This document shows, one piece after another, positions 44,159 through 55,279 of a DNA stretch of 64,000 nucleotides. Position 1 is the stretch's first letter, and each line of letters opens with the position of its first letter. Source of the DNA: Ilex aquifolium (taxonomy: Eukaryota; Streptophyta; Magnoliopsida; Aquifoliales; Aquifoliaceae); NCBI GenBank assembly GCA_951799425.1, contig OX637399.1:33639701-33703700 (forward strand), read 5' to 3'. The position numbers were made by a program, and so were the translations under genes. Below the pieces are notes generated by a model. The model did no database searches. It was given only the letters and a program-made list of their open reading frames with translations, and had not been told where the DNA came from.

Positions 44159-47100
44159 TTACTGAAAAAACTTCTTAAGGTGCTCGGCATTCCACGAGTG
44201 AGGTAGAACCTTTCCTTCCTCTGTTTGCAACTCGTAATTCCCTGGTCTGATTATCTTTGACACGATATAGGGCCCTTCCCAATTGGGTCCCAATTTCCCA
44301 TGCGTGGGATCCTTTCTCGCAAGCAGAAGCCTCCTAAGTACCAAATCTCCAACCTTGAAACTTCTGTGTCTTACCCTCCTGTCATAGTACCTTGCCGTTT
44401 TCCTTTGGTAAGTACGGACACGGTGCAGAGCTCTGTCCCTCTTTTCATCCAAGAGATCGAGGTTTAGCAAGAGAGACTCATCATTGTGCTCGGGATCTGC
44501 AAACTCCACCCTTGGTGATTGGAGCCCTATCTCCACTGGGGCCACTGCCTCGGTCCCAAAGGCCAAAGCAAAGGGGGTTTCCTGAGTCGCAGATCTGGCG
44601 GTGGTCCTGTAGGCCCACAATACCTCCGGAATGTACTCCACCCATTTGCCTTTCAGGTTTTCTAGCTTGGTCTTCAAAGCTGACTTTATGGTTCTTATTG
44701 TGACCTCCGCCTGCCCATTAGACTGGGGATGGGCAGGAGCTGAGAAATAGTTCTTGATTCCGAGCTCGGCACAAAAACTTTTGAACTTTGAATTATCAAA
44801 CTGCTTTCCATTGTCAGATACGAACGCTCTGGGAACTCCAAACCTGCAAACTATCGACTTCCAAACGAAGTTTTGAACTTTTTGCTCTGTGATCGTTGCC
44901 AAAGGTTCGACCTCTGCCCATTTAGTAAAGTAATCCACTCCTACGACGGCAAACTTGCACTGCCCCACACCGGTGGGTAGGGGTCCCAGAATGTCTAGCC
45001 CCCACTGCTGAAAAGGCCATGGGCTTACCACCGAGGTTAGGAACTCGGGAGGACAGTGGGACATATTAGCATGCTCTTGGCAAGTTTTGCATTTCCTTAC
45101 TAAGTCGGTGGCGCTTTTGAACATGGTGGGCCAATAATATCCTTGCCTCAGTACTTTTCCTGCCAAGGCCCGAGCTCCTATGTGGTTGCCACATATCCCC
45201 TCATGTACTTCTCTGAGTATGTAGTTAGCATCTTCGTCTCCTACGCACTTAAGGAGAGGCATTGAAAATCCATGCTTGTACAGTTTCCCTTGCATCAGGG
45301 AAAATCTGGCTGACCTGGCCCTTAGCTTGGATGCCTCCTTGGCACTATTTGGCAAAGTTCCATTCTGAAGGTACTCTACGATGGGGTCCATCCAGCTCGG
45401 CTGAGCTTCAATTGACAGAATTTCCTCTTCTTCAATGCTTACCGAGGGCTTTGGAAGGTGCTCTACTGGAATTAGCCTATCCAAATCCTCTTGTGAGGCA
45501 GTTGCTAACCTTGCCAGAGCATCTGCTCGTGAGTTCTCCACTCTAGGCACGTGTCTGACCTTAACCTGCACAAACTGTTTCATTAGTTCTCGTACCTTTT
45601 TGAGGTACAGGACCATCTTCTCGCCTCTTGCCTCGTAACACTCTTCTATCTGCTTCACCACCAGTTGAGAATCACTGCAGATCTCCAGCTGCTCTGCTTC
45701 CATAGAATAGGCAAGATTAAGCCCAGCGATGACGGCTTCATATTCTGCCTCATTATTTGAAGCTTTGAACCCAAATCTGAGGGCATATTCGACGTCTATT
45801 CCTTCTGGGGAGGTCAGGATCATTCCTGCACCGCTTCCCTGAGCATTGGCGGCTCCATCCACTGAAAGCTTCCATATGGGAAGGTCCGGTACTAAATCCG
45901 TGGTTTCCATAGGCGCTGCTGCTGTGAATTCTGCAATAAAATCTGCCAAAATTTGCCCTTTGATGGCAGTTCTTGGCTTGTACCTGATATCAAACTCGCT
46001 GAGCTCTACGGCCCATTTAACCAACCTCCCTGAGGACTCCGGCTTGTGTAGTACTTGCTTCATTGGCTGATCTGTTGGAACCTCAACAGTATGAGCCTGG
46101 AAATAAGGTCTAAGTCTCCTAGCTGTTGTAATCAGAGCTAGAACGAGTTTTTCCATCCTTGGATATCTCTCCTCTGCCCCTCTCAGAGCTCTGCTACAGT
46201 AGTAGACTGGTTGCTGAGCTCTGTCTCGCTCCCTAACTAGCGCTGCACTTGTTGAAAAATCTGAAACTGCTAGGTAGAGGGTGAGGATTTCCCCTTCTAG
46301 AGGGCTCACCAGAACAGGGGGAGAGCTCATATATCTCTTTAGGTCTTCGAATGCTTCTTCACACTTGGAATCCCAGTGGAATGCCTTCTTCAAGATTTGA
46401 AAAAATGGCTGGCATTTATCGCTAGACCTAGACACAAAACGGCTAAGTGCAGCTATCCTGCCTGTCAAACGTTGCACCTCTTTTGTGTTGGATGGTGACT
46501 TCATTTCCACCATTGCTTTAACCTTTTCTGGATTGGCCTCAATCCCTCTGCTGCTGACTATAAAGCCCAGAAATTTTCCAGCCGAGACCCCGAATGCGCA
46601 CTTCGCAGGGTTTAGCTTCATTTTGTACTCCTGTAGAATTCGGAATGACTCAGCTAAGTGCTCGATGTGGAGCTCTGCTTTCAGCGACTTCACTAGCATA
46701 TCATCAATGTAAACCTCCATGGATGCTCCTATTTGCCTCTGGAACATTTTATTTACTAACCGCTGGTAAGTGGCTCCGGCGTTCTTCAATCCGAAGGGCA
46801 TGACCTGATAACAATATGTTCCCTGTTCAGTCACAAAGGAGGTCTTCTCCTGATCGCTGGGATCCATCCCGATCTGGTTGTAGCCTGAAAAAGCGTCCAT
46901 GAAACTGAGGAGCTCGTGCCCTGCAGTGGCGTCCACTATTAGGTCAATCCGAGGTAAGGGAAAACTGTCTTTGGGGCATGCTCGGTTGAGATCAGTGAAG
47001 TCGATGCACAATCGCCACTTCCCATTGGTTTTCTTTACGAGAACTACATTTGCTAACCAAGTGGGGTAATGAACCTCCCTGATAGCCTTGGCATGGAGGA

Positions 47101-49630
47101 GTTTGCTGACCTCCTCATTGATTGCTTTTTGCCTTTCATAAGCAAAGCTCCTCCTCTTCTGTTTGATGGGTTTGCAAGTTGGGTTTACGCATAACTTGTG
47201 GGTAATAACCGAGGGATCAATTCCTTCCATGTCTTCTTGCTTCCAAGCGAACACTCCTATATTCTCTTTTAGGAACTGGATGAGGAGTCTTTTGAGCTCA
47301 GCGTTTAGTTTGGAACCCACATAAACAAGGTGTTCTGATTTCTCATCAAGCTGAACTGGTTCCAGCTCTTCCGATGGCATTGGTCTTGTCTCCATTTCAT
47401 CTCTCATGTCGAGCTCATCCAGTTGGATGTTCTCGACCTCCTTCCTTTTGACAGAAGCCAAGTAGCACTCCCGTGCTACGCGCTGGTCTCCTCGGACCAC
47501 TCCGATTCCATTTTCTGTAGGGAACTTCACGACTAAATGATAGGCAGATGGGATTGCCTTTATAGAATTTAGGGATGGCCTTCCAAGCAAGATGTTGTAC
47601 GCCGATGGTGCATCGACTACTAGGAATTTGACAGTGGTAGTGGCTTGGCAAGGTGGATCCCCCAGGGTGAGCACGAGCTGGATTGAACCCAGGGGGAGCA
47701 CCCTTTCCCCGGAGAATCCCAGCAAGTGAGTGCTTACTGGCTCAAGTTTTTGTCTTCCTATGTCCATCCTGTCAAACGCAGGTGCGAAAATAATATCTGC
47801 CGAGCTCCCGTTATCAATTAGAACCCGATGAACTGTTCTATTTGCCACCACAGCTCGTACCACCAGTGGATCATCATGGGGGTATTGGCACCCTTCTAAA
47901 TCAGCATCTGAAAAAGTGATAGCTGTATCCAAGCGTGGAGCCTTGGATACAGCGTGCACTTCGAGAGCTTCTTCGGCTCTGATCCGCCGGAGGTGCGCCT
48001 TCCTAGCTGAGCTTGACTCTCCACCTCCTGCGAAACCTCCAGATATCACTCTGATTTCTCCTAGAGGCTGCTGGTGTGGTGCAGGTGCCTGCTGTCGGGG
48101 TGGCGGAGGCGGAAGAGCTCGGTTCAGGTTATCATTAGCTATAAAACGACGCAGCTGACCTCGCTGGATCAAGAACTCGATTTCCTTCTTCAATTGAATA
48201 CAGTCATCAGTGTGGTGTCCATGATCTCGATGATAATCACAGTACTTCGTGGGGTCCCTCTTTGCCGGGTCTGCCTTCATCCTAGGTGGCCATTTTAAAA
48301 ACTTCTCGTTCTGGACCTCATACAGTACTTGTGACACAGCAGCGGTGAGTGGGGTAAACCGCTGAGGCCCATACCTGGGTTGTAGTTCAGGTTGCATGGG
48401 ACCCAGCCGATCTCTGACATTTCCTCTCCTCTTTGGCGAGCGGTCTCTGTCCCTCCTTGGGGACCTCTCTCGTCCTTTTTCCTTCCTAGGGCTTCTGTCC
48501 CTTCTCTTTTCTTCTTTTTCCTTTTCCTTTCGTGAAGACGTACCGACCACCTTAGAAAGGAGTGCCTCTTCACCATTTATATATTTCTCTGCCTTGGCTA
48601 ACACCTCAGCCATACTTGCCTGAGGGTTTTTTGATATGGAGAACATCAAATCCTTTGATTGCACTCCCAACCCTGCAATGAAAGCAGTTATGGCGAATTT
48701 TTCATCCGGGACGTCTACTTTCAATGTCTCCGAGTTAAATCTTTGGACATAAGTCCTCAGGTTTTCCTGGGGACCCTGCTTCACATTCAGCAGGTGGTAG
48801 CTCGGCTTTCTGTGTATCCGGGCTCCTATGAAATGAGAGACAAAAGCAATGGAGAGTTCTTTAAAGGATGAGATCGAGGCTGGCGGGAGCCTATGAAACC
48901 AGTTTAAGGCGGAGCCTTTCAGCGTGATAGCAAAAGCTCTGCATCGTACAGGATCCTGGTACCCATGTAGCTCCATCTGGTTCTTGTAAGTGTTGAGATG
49001 ATCCACGGGATCTTTCGATCCGTCAAAGACCTCCATTTGAGGCATCCTGAATTTTGGTGGGAGAGGGAAGTGTAGCACCCCCGTGGTGAATGGGGATTCG
49101 GTTTGCTGGACCAAAACATCCATTGTAACCGGGGCCTTACTTTTTACGGCCTCCTTCATATGGCTGAGCTCTTGCTGGAAATCTTTGAAGCGTTGCTCCC
49201 AGTGCTGCTCTCTCCTGTCTTGCGGATAAGGGAAGAAATCACCTCTCTCACCCCTGTCGTTCCGACTTTGCACTTCGTCGTTAGGGCCATTATCAGGGGG
49301 TACGTAGGGGACATATCCCCTGGCCTGGCTGCCTTCCCCCCCCTCGCTGACCTCTCTATGGGGGTCCCAGTATCGAGGTTCCCTATGAGGGGGGTTATTC
49401 TGGCCTTCATGGGCCGGTGGTGCCTCTTGTGGGCGTTGTACGAGCTTTGACAGCTCTTCATTCTCCTTTAGCAAACGTTGGTTGACGAGACGCAGGGCCT
49501 CCAACTCGTTATTAATGAGGGAATTCGCCTCCTGGATGTTCCCGGGTTGCCTGCCGTGGGCAGCTTCCGGCTGATCTTGCATTCGAGGTAGGTTTGTTTG
49601 GCTTCTGCTCATATTTCGAGTTATTACCAT
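44159..49630 (-). CDS. Tat gag-pol polyprotein, 1823 aa, single open frame
   Basis: Domains in order: gag core around residues 200-330 (RAFAITLKGSALNWFHRL); a zinc-knuckle-like motif near 461 (CDYHRDHGHHTDDC); aspartic protease near 603 (VLIDNGSSADIIF); reverse transcriptase with YIDDMLVKS near 973; a first RNase H that has lost its catalytic residues (LYLAVSDFSTSAALV); a second RNase H near 1255 with LSVDGAANAQGSGAG, NNEAEYEA and CSDSQLV; and integrase with an HHCC finger (about 1471-1520) and D,D,E core (WGLDILGP, VSDNGKQFD, NGQAEVTIRTIK). There is no chromodomain. The polyprotein supplies replication and insertion of the element. No stop or frameshift interrupts it. Gag and pol share one frame, so no ribosomal frameshift is needed. 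Confidence 0.97.
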   Translation of the reverse strand: MVITRNMSRSQTNLPRMQDQPEAAHGRQPGNIQEANSLINNELEALRLVNQRLLKENEELSKLVQRPQEAPPAHEGQNNPPHREPRYWDPHREVSEGGEGSQARGYVPYVPPDNGPNDEVQSRNDRGERGDFFPYPQDRREQHWEQRFKDFQQELSHMKEAVKSKAPVTMDVLVQQTESPFTTGVLHFPLPPKFRMPQMEVFDGSKDPVDHLNTYKNQMELHGYQDPVRCRAFAITLKGSALNWFHRLPPASISSFKELSIAFVSHFIGARIHRKPSYHLLNVKQGPQENLRTYVQRFNSETLKVDVPDEKFAITAFIAGLGVQSKDLMFSISKNPQASMAEVLAKAEKYINGEEALLSKVVGTSSRKEKEKEEKRRDRSPRKEKGRERSPRRDRDRSPKRRGNVRDRLGPMQPELQPRYGPQRFTPLTAAVSQVLYEVQNEKFLKWPPRMKADPAKRDPTKYCDYHRDHGHHTDDCIQLKKEIEFLIQRGQLRRFIANDNLNRALPPPPPRQQAPAPHQQPLGEIRVISGGFAGGGESSSARKAHLRRIRAEEALEVHAVSKAPRLDTAITFSDADLEGCQYPHDDPLVVRAVVANRTVHRVLIDNGSSADIIFAPAFDRMDIGRQKLEPVSTHLLGFSGERVLPLGSIQLVLTLGDPPCQATTTVKFLVVDAPSAYNILLGRPSLNSIKAIPSAYHLVVKFPTENGIGVVRGDQRVARECYLASVKRKEVENIQLDELDMRDEMETRPMPSEELEPVQLDEKSEHLVYVGSKLNAELKRLLIQFLKENIGVFAWKQEDMEGIDPSVITHKLCVNPTCKPIKQKRRSFAYERQKAINEEVSKLLHAKAIREVHYPTWLANVVLVKKTNGKWRLCIDFTDLNRACPKDSFPLPRIDLIVDATAGHELLSFMDAFSGYNQIGMDPSDQEKTSFVTEQGTYCYQVMPFGLKNAGATYQRLVNKMFQRQIGASMEVYIDDMLVKSLKAELHIEHLAESFRILQEYKMKLNPAKCAFGVSAGKFLGFIVSSRGIEANPEKVKAMVEMKSPSNTKEVQRLTGRIAALSRFVSRSSDKCQPFFQILKKAFHWDSKCEEAFEDLKRYMSSPPVLVSPLEGEILTLYLAVSDFSTSAALVRERDRAQQPVYYCSRALRGAEERYPRMEKLVLALITTARRLRPYFQAHTVEVPTDQPMKQVLHKPESSGRLVKWAVELSEFDIRYKPRTAIKGQILADFIAEFTAAAPMETTDLVPDLPIWKLSVDGAANAQGSGAGMILTSPEGIDVEYALRFGFKASNNEAEYEAVIAGLNLAYSMEAEQLEICSDSQLVVKQIEECYEARGEKMVLYLKKVRELMKQFVQVKVRHVPRVENSRADALARLATASQEDLDRLIPVEHLPKPSVSIEEEEILSIEAQPSWMDPIVEYLQNGTLPNSAKEASKLRARSARFSLMQGKLYKHGFSMPLLKCVGDEDANYILREVHEGICGNHIGARALAGKVLRQGYYWPTMFKSATDLVRKCKTCQEHANMSHCPPEFLTSVVSPWPFQQWGLDILGPLPTGVGQCKFAVVGVDYFTKWAEVEPLATITEQKVQNFVWKSIVCRFGVPRAFVSDNGKQFDNSKFKSFCAELGIKNYFSAPAHPQSNGQAEVTIRTIKSALKTKLENLKGKWVEYIPEVLWAYRTTARSATQETPFALAFGTEAVAPVEIGLQSPRVEFADPEHNDESLLLNLDLLDEKRDRALHRVRTYQRKTARYYDRRVRHRSFKVGDLVLRRLLLARKDPTHGKLGPNWEGPYIVSKIIRPGNYELQTEEGKVLPHSWNAEHLKKFFQ

Positions 49631-49670
49631 CAGTCACTGAGGAATCAGCTTACTTGTAACAGGAACAGTC

Positions 49671-49692
49671 GTTCCCACAGACGGCGCCAAAC
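49671..49692 (-). other. Primer binding site of the Tat element
   Basis: Two bases past the 5' LTR the minus strand reads TTGGCGCCGTCTGTGGGAAC. The TGGCGCC start matches a tRNA 3' end (…GGCGCCA), the usual minus-strand primer arrangement. The donor tRNA cannot be named with certainty. Confidence 0.8.
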
Positions 49693-50412
49693 TGATGGCG
49701 TAAACCTTCGGATACGAGCTATAGGACCAAATTAATTGGCGTGAGCAGTTTGCATGGGGACTAATATGGCATCTGAGCTACAAGGCTCGTGAAGTGGGGA
49801 ATGAAAGCTCTAATTAGTCGTGTGTAATGTGTGAAATACAATAGAAATATAGTGGTTCACCGGCTGATGAGCTCGGCTAGTCCACTCTCTAATGGAGGCT
49901 CTTGCTCCTGTCTCTTTATTGATCTAATTCAATAAGTTACAACAGAATTCTCAAGGTATTAGGGTTTCAAGTTTTTTTTCTTCTTTTCTCAATGGAAGCT
50001 GCCCCTCCTCTTTATAGCCTCATGCTTACCTCTAATTCGGGGTTACTTCCTTTATTGTAGGGATCGTCCCTATCTTCTTCTATAATCTCGGGCTTTCCTA
50101 AACCCCTTATGGCTGACCGCGGATGGCGAATTCTCTGCCTTGTGTTAGGGGATTCTCTCCTTGGTTTTAGGATAGGATCCTGGCTGGTAGCGGATTTCTT
50201 GCCTTGAATTGACTTAACTCCCCCTGTTCGGGTATCTACTGCCTTTTTACTGCCCTCTCATTGTTTCTTTAGCTCATGTCTTTAGTTGGGAATATAAGTT
50301 CCGATTGGGCGAGCTCAGACCTTGCTGGATGAGCTCAGCTTAGTTCTCCATAAACTCCCGAACTGAGCTCTTTTCCTGAGCTCAGATCTGGGGTTTACTT
50401 TAGGTGTCATCA
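49693..50412 (-). repeat. 5' LTR of the Tat element (right copy)
   Basis: 720 bp, 718 of 720 identical to the left LTR. On the minus strand it has a TATA element (TATAAA at 50016-50011) near the middle, so transcription would start at about 49980. Confidence 0.98.
50011..50016 (-). promoter_or_regulatory. TATA box of the Tat 5' LTR
   Basis: GGCTATAAAGAGG on the minus strand; the placement leaves an R-U5 segment of about 290 bp, ending at the primer binding site. Confidence 0.5.
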
Positions 50413-50417
50413 AAGAC
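50413..50417. repeat. Target-site duplication AAGAC, right copy
   Basis: Matches 37049-37053 exactly. Confidence 0.95.
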
Positions 50418-50599
50418 AAAACAGAGACTGAAATTTACAAATCGGATCCAAGTAGTAGTATGTTTTCCTTTCACAATCATTCATTCCACTGTATTCAGTT
50501 GAGTGTCTCACCATCAATGAGGATGGATTCAATTCAAATTATGCCCTTGAATCTCATCACTCTAGCTTGATAATAAAAAAGTAGAAAAACTGTCATAAA

Positions 50600-51328
50600 T
50601 AGGGATGACAGTGGACCGAAGTGGGCGCGGGAGGTGTAGTCTTCATCCCTGTACCCGCTTAAAAAAAACTTCGTCCATCTCCGGTCTACCTCCGTTAACG
50701 GGTATATTTTTTATTCTCATACCAATCCGCGGGTAAATTTGTAATCCCCGCCCCAGCCTTCACCCGCGGCCCCGCCCTCGCCTCTGTCCGCCTGACTCGC
50801 CCCAGCCAAAACCAATCCAACATAATCCAAAATTCAAAATAAATCTAACATTTTAAATAATTCAACATAATTATAGAATATCATAACATAATTAAAAGAT
50901 TGTCATTTACAACATAATATAATTAAAACCTTGTCTTTCATATAAATCCAACACAATATAATGCAACACAACATAATGTAACATAACATAATTCAACATA
51001 AAAAAATACAAAAACACAAAGATCTACACTTTTACAAGCCAAAAATATGAAAAAAAAAGTCAAAAAATAAAATAATTTTCAAAAGAAAAAATCATTCAAT
51101 AATATGTATATTCACAACAACATGTATATATATAACATAATAATAAATACTGGGTAAAGCGGGGGCGGGAAGGGGGTAAGTGTCAGTCCATCACTGCCTT
51201 CATCCCCGCACGGGTTTATACGGGTATCTCCATATACTTCCACTGTCCAATACGTATGGTCTATCCACTGTCCAAATGGGATGGGTTTGGACGAATACCC
51301 ATTTTTACCCGGTCCATTGTCATCCCTA
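50600..51328. mobile_element. hAT-like MITE, 729 bp
   Basis: The ends are TAGGGATGACAGTGG and, reversed, TAGGGATGACAATGG, a common plant hAT-type terminus. GTCATAAA (50592-50599) and ATCATAAA (51329-51336) form a 7-of-8 duplication. Subterminal GGGT/CCCG-rich repeats and an AT-rich middle follow. There is no coding sequence. Confidence 0.78.
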
Positions 51329-51712
51329 ATCATAAAGGAACCATGAACCTAAGTGAGTTGCTGGGGGAGGGGGATTTGAACCCTTGACCTCAAGAAGGTG
51401 AAACCTTCACAAGATAAGGAGTATCATTGGACCAAAGACACGCTGATAAAAGTCTTTTACAAGGTAAGGAGTTGCTGTATTTAAGTAAGTCTTTTACAAT
51501 TTTTAGGAATGGTTAAGTGGTTAAGCCTGACATTTGATAACTTAGAGATTTCACGTTTAATTTCTTTCCACACTCCCTAATAACTAGTTACCCTTATCCT
51601 TAAGGGACATGTTCTAACTGAGCTCAATCCACGGTGACCAACAGTTGAGCTCGATGGAGTCTACAAGAAGTTATCTAGAGAGAGAGGAGACATGTTTAAA
51701 GCAGTGTTATGA

Positions 51713-52370
51713 GAGCCAGACCGGACCGGTTCAACTGTGAATTGGGACGTTGACCGGTCCAGTTTCCTAGTTAGACCGCTTAAGGAAAAGAACCGGCTAT
51801 AAATCAGAAAATCGGCCAATTTTTGTAAAAAATCGTGAACCGGCAGTTTTATAAAAATCGGCCGATTTAATGCTAAATTAAAAATTAAATTACATAAATA
51901 TATTAAATTAGAATATTTTGCATTTGGGGCTTTTTTTTGCCCTAAATCGCAAAACAGAGGGCAGAGGGCACCACCACCAGGCTTCAGTAGTTCAGCGACA
52001 TCAGGCGACAACCACCTCGATCAGCCCCTCGCGACCTCGATCAACTACCTGCCACTTCGATCAGCTACCAACCACCTCCCTTTACTTTGCCTCGATCAGC
52101 CACCTATGATCTAACCAGGTTTGTGATCTTTTTTTAGACTGATATTTTTTTAGGCGTCATCTCCTCTATTTTTAAAATCTTCCTTCTATAGTTGAATTAG
52201 ATTGTGATCTTTTTTTTTTTTTTTGAAAAGGGGTATATTCTAACTAGGTTTGTGTTTGTGTTTGTAAATTAGTTTTTAATCGTTAATATGTCTACTCGAA
52301 GATATGATTCTTGGTTATGAAAATCGAAAAAAATAAAATAGAATTTGGATGAAAACTGGGGTGGAAGTTT
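51713..52370. mobile_element. Probable left part of a hAT-like element
   Basis: The stretch starts CAGTGTTATGAGAGCCAGAC, a hAT-type terminus, followed by ACCGG/CCGGT subterminal repeats and exon-like CACCTCGATCAGC repeats. This layout is like the element in GLDH intron 3. No matching right end was found, so it may be truncated. Confidence 0.4.
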
Positions 52371-52859
52371 GCAGGTTTTGATGTTCTTGATTCTTCAAAT
52401 TTCTCTTTCCAAGAATGGATGAAAACTGGGCTGAAAAAGTTGGATCAAAAGATGAGTTGTTTGATGCTGGTAATATTGTGGGTCATTTGGTTTAACAAGA
52501 ATAAAGCTAGACTTGAAGAGAACACCAAATCCCCTGCCCAAGTTGTGGAGTTTGCAGTAGAATTTTATGATCAATTCTTAGGAGCTTAGGAACCCATGTA
52601 TCAGAATATTTCTGTTGGGATTGATTCAGCAACTTGGTGTGCCCCTAATATCTAGCGTCTTCAAAATTAACTTTGATGGTGCTGTTTTTCAGTCAATTGG
52701 TAAGTCTGGTACTGGTGGAATAATCAGGGGATTGCAAAGGTGAAGTGCTAGTTGCTTTCTGTCAAAAAAATTGATTGTGTTATGAAGGCTGAGCATATTC
52801 AAGCTTTGGCTGCCACTCATGCTCTTCAGGTTGCTGTTGACCTGGGTTTGCAAAAAATG
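52370..52859 (+). pseudogene. LINE-type retrotransposon remnant, RNase H region, upstream part
   Basis: One frame reads NFSFQEWMKTGLKKLDQK, then LMLVILWVIWFNKNKARLEE and SPAQVVEFA. This is the end of a plant LINE RT and the linker before its RNase H. Past a stop and shifts, RNase H pieces follow (KINFDGAVFQS, SGTGGIIRG, KAEHIQALAATHALQVA, LGLQKMVL). The frame is broken by a solo LTR at 52865 and resumes at 55280 as VLEGNSK. Clearly a dead copy. Confidence 0.7.
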
Positions 52860-52864
52860 GTGCT
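52860..52864. repeat. Target-site duplication GTGCT, left copy
   Basis: Matches GTGCT at 55280-55284, on either side of the solo LTR. Confidence 0.8.
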
Positions 52865-53569
52865 TGTCACACCCCCACCCCGGATCATCACATAGGGTGG
52901 GCGGTGGACCGGCCACCAAGACCTTAACCAACCAATCTTGTGCATAATAAATGTAAAATACAGCGGAAGACAAATAATAAAGTGATCAAATTCATCGACC
53001 TAATGAATACTAGAGGAATAAACTAAACATCACCAACATCATTATTAAACTCATGTAAAACAATGAATAACTATAAGGTTCACTACTCTAAGTAAAAGCA
53101 ACATTATTCCCAAAATAATTGAATATTTATCTCAAAAACTATAAAAGACATTTATTCCTGAAGACCTTTAATAAAATAAATCTTGAAGTCCTCTAACCCC
53201 TTGTATATCAGCAGACTTACTTCTCACTCTGATCATCTCCTAAAAAATGTTATATGTTTGGGTGAGCACAATGGCCCGTGAATAGCAACCACCTTTAATG
53301 AGGTGTAAAAATAAATCTCACAGTTATATACAAAAATAAACTTTAATACACACATAAGTACAACAAACTGTACCCCAACCCATCCCACGCAATCATTTAA
53401 AACAAGTGCTCTCATGATCACAAATAACTTTATAAATAAAAAGACATTTATAACCCAAAATACCACTCATTTTTGTAAATAAACTTTATAAATGAAAAGA
53501 CATGTATAACCCCAAAACATTCACACACACATTCAGTGTCAAATACATTTGTCAAATCATGTTTGTTAC

Positions 53570-53675
53570 CACTAGTCTGGTAACTGACCCCGTCTCTTGT
53601 TACCACTAGTCTGGTAACTGGCCCCATCTCTTATTATCACTAGCCTGATGACTGATCCCTATGTGCATATCCCTA
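53570..53675. repeat. Three 36-bp copies with a palindromic core in the solo LTR
   Basis: TTGTTACCACTAGTCTGGTAAC occurs as two nearly exact units and one decayed third unit. GTTACCA...TGGTAAC forms a short hairpin. Confidence 0.8.
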
Positions 53676-54843
53676 TACCAACCACGCTGGTATACAATCT
53701 CGTTACCATTTAGACTTGGTAACCCAGTCCCCGTCTCATAAACATGATTTTCACACATACCAAAACTGTAATTTTAATCCCAACGCACACAAAATTTCCA
53801 TTTCATCACCAAAACAAAGATATAAAATCATCCCACAAATTTCCCAAAATTCACATGTATAACAGTTCACAATTACAAAACATTTAATTGCAATCCCAAA
53901 TATCAACACATATATCATATATATGAAAAATCCACACGCACGCACGTTCCCACACATTTAATATAGAAAATCCTCTCAAAAGAAGTAGTAAACTACTCAC
54001 CTTGATTCCCAAAATTCAATTCAAAGCCATCTTTCTCAACCTCAATGCAATCACCACTTAATCCAAAATAACATATAACAATCAATCTCTATTCCTAATT
54101 TCGGCGTTTCGTAATTCTATATTTAATTTTTATACTTCATACCCATTGATATATACTTAATATATCTTTTACATATAAATATCATTTCTAATATGAGTTA
54201 ATAGGGTATGGAAGTATTCTGGACTGTTTAGAAAAAGTTTCTAAAGTTTTGGGATCAAATCATAATTTTTGAAACTTTTGGGGTCAAAGTGTAATTTTTT
54301 TGAAAAAATGAATTTTCTGTTTTTAGGACTGCCATAAAATTTTCAAAATTCTACTCTTCCAACTTACCTAGTAAAACAGTGGTTAAAATTAACTTTAGAA
54401 GAATATAAGGGTCAAAGTAAAACTCTTTAAAACTAGAGGGGAGGTTGGTATAATTCCTGGACTTGTCTTCTTCAACCTACCAACTCTTCCACCTTCTGCA
54501 ACTTGAAAGAAAAGTCCAAACCCTTTTCTTTTCTTTTCTTTTCTTTTTCAAAGAATCTTCTTGACACACACATACACCACAATATTAACATATAATTGGA
54601 TACATATAATATAATCTTCCAATTGATACACCCTGCCTCTTACTCAATCACCAACTTAAACCTTTCATAAGTAATATCTCAACTACTCTAAACCCTTTGC
54701 ATTCAAATCCAATAGCTCCCTTATTACTTCAATTCTTTTTATTTAAAGGAAAAGTAAAAGCATGTATGGGTGCACATGTGTGTGTATTGAATTTCTTAAT
54801 ATAATTTTAGTAGAAAAACTCACCTTGAAAATCAGCCGCTCCC

Positions 54844-54899
54844 TTCTTCTTCTTCTTCTTCTTCTTTTTCTTCTTTTCTCTCTCTCTCTCTCTCTCTGC
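54844..54899. repeat. (TTC)n and (TC)n microsatellite
   Basis: A TTC-rich run is followed by about 10 CT units inside the solo LTR. Confidence 0.9.
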
Positions 54900-55279
54900 C
54901 GCACGTTGGATTCTCCTCAACCCACAGTTTTTGTCTAACAATATAATGAATATAAGGCAACCTAGGGTAGTTGTTCAATTACATATAAGGTGTAGCAATC
55001 AACTATTCTTAATAATACTAAAGTCCCTAGGAATTAGTGTACAATCAATTTTAAAATTCTAAAACACTATCCGACTAAGCATCTATAATTATCTGATATT
55101 TTTCCTACACCAAAATTACTAAATTATCTCAATTGATTTCCAAATCATATCCACAAGCCCATAAGGACAGACCCCAAGCCAAACAAAAGTGTAAAACTTC
55201 TCAAATTCAACTTATTCACTGTTATTATTATTTTATTATTATTATTATTATTTCATTTTTTTTTACATTGGGTTTTACG

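Larger units (their letters stand above)
37054..50412 (-). mobile_element. Complete Tat-type Ty3/Gypsy LTR retrotransposon, 13.4 kb
   Basis: Two 720-bp LTRs (TGATG...CATCA) flank a 11.9-kb interior, and AAGAC is duplicated on both sides. The element reads on the minus strand: 5' LTR (49693-50412), primer binding site, gag-pol (49630-44159), tandem hairpin array, a long 3' region and the 3' LTR (37054-37773). The 3' region holds two spliced genes on the opposite strand. A decayed first RNase H followed by a second RNase H, the long 3' region, antisense genes and the 3' tandem array are all marks of the Tat lineage. Every part looks intact. Confidence 0.97.
52865..55279 (-). mobile_element. Solo LTR, 2.4 kb, inserted in the LINE RNase H
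   Basis: The plus strand starts TGTCACACCCCCACCCCGG and ends GGGTTTTACG; read on the minus strand the terminus is GGGGTGTGACA, as in chromovirus-type LTRs. The final CA on the plus strand has become CG. GTGCT is duplicated on both sides. Removing the LTR and one GTGCT restores the RNase H reading KMVLEGNSK. No internal region, PBS or polypurine tract is present, so the body was lost by LTR-LTR recombination. Orientation is inferred from the terminus. Confidence 0.8.

Noticed and set aside
44392-49450. Several plus-strand frames of 70-115 codons opposite gag-pol
   Set aside because: They are shadows of the GC-richer gag-pol reading frame, without motifs or splice support. The true antisense genes lie outside gag-pol.
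51360-51400. tRNA-like sequence with GGTTCAAATCC on the minus strand
   Set aside because: Only a box B-like motif is present; no cloverleaf could be built. It is more likely a SINE relic.
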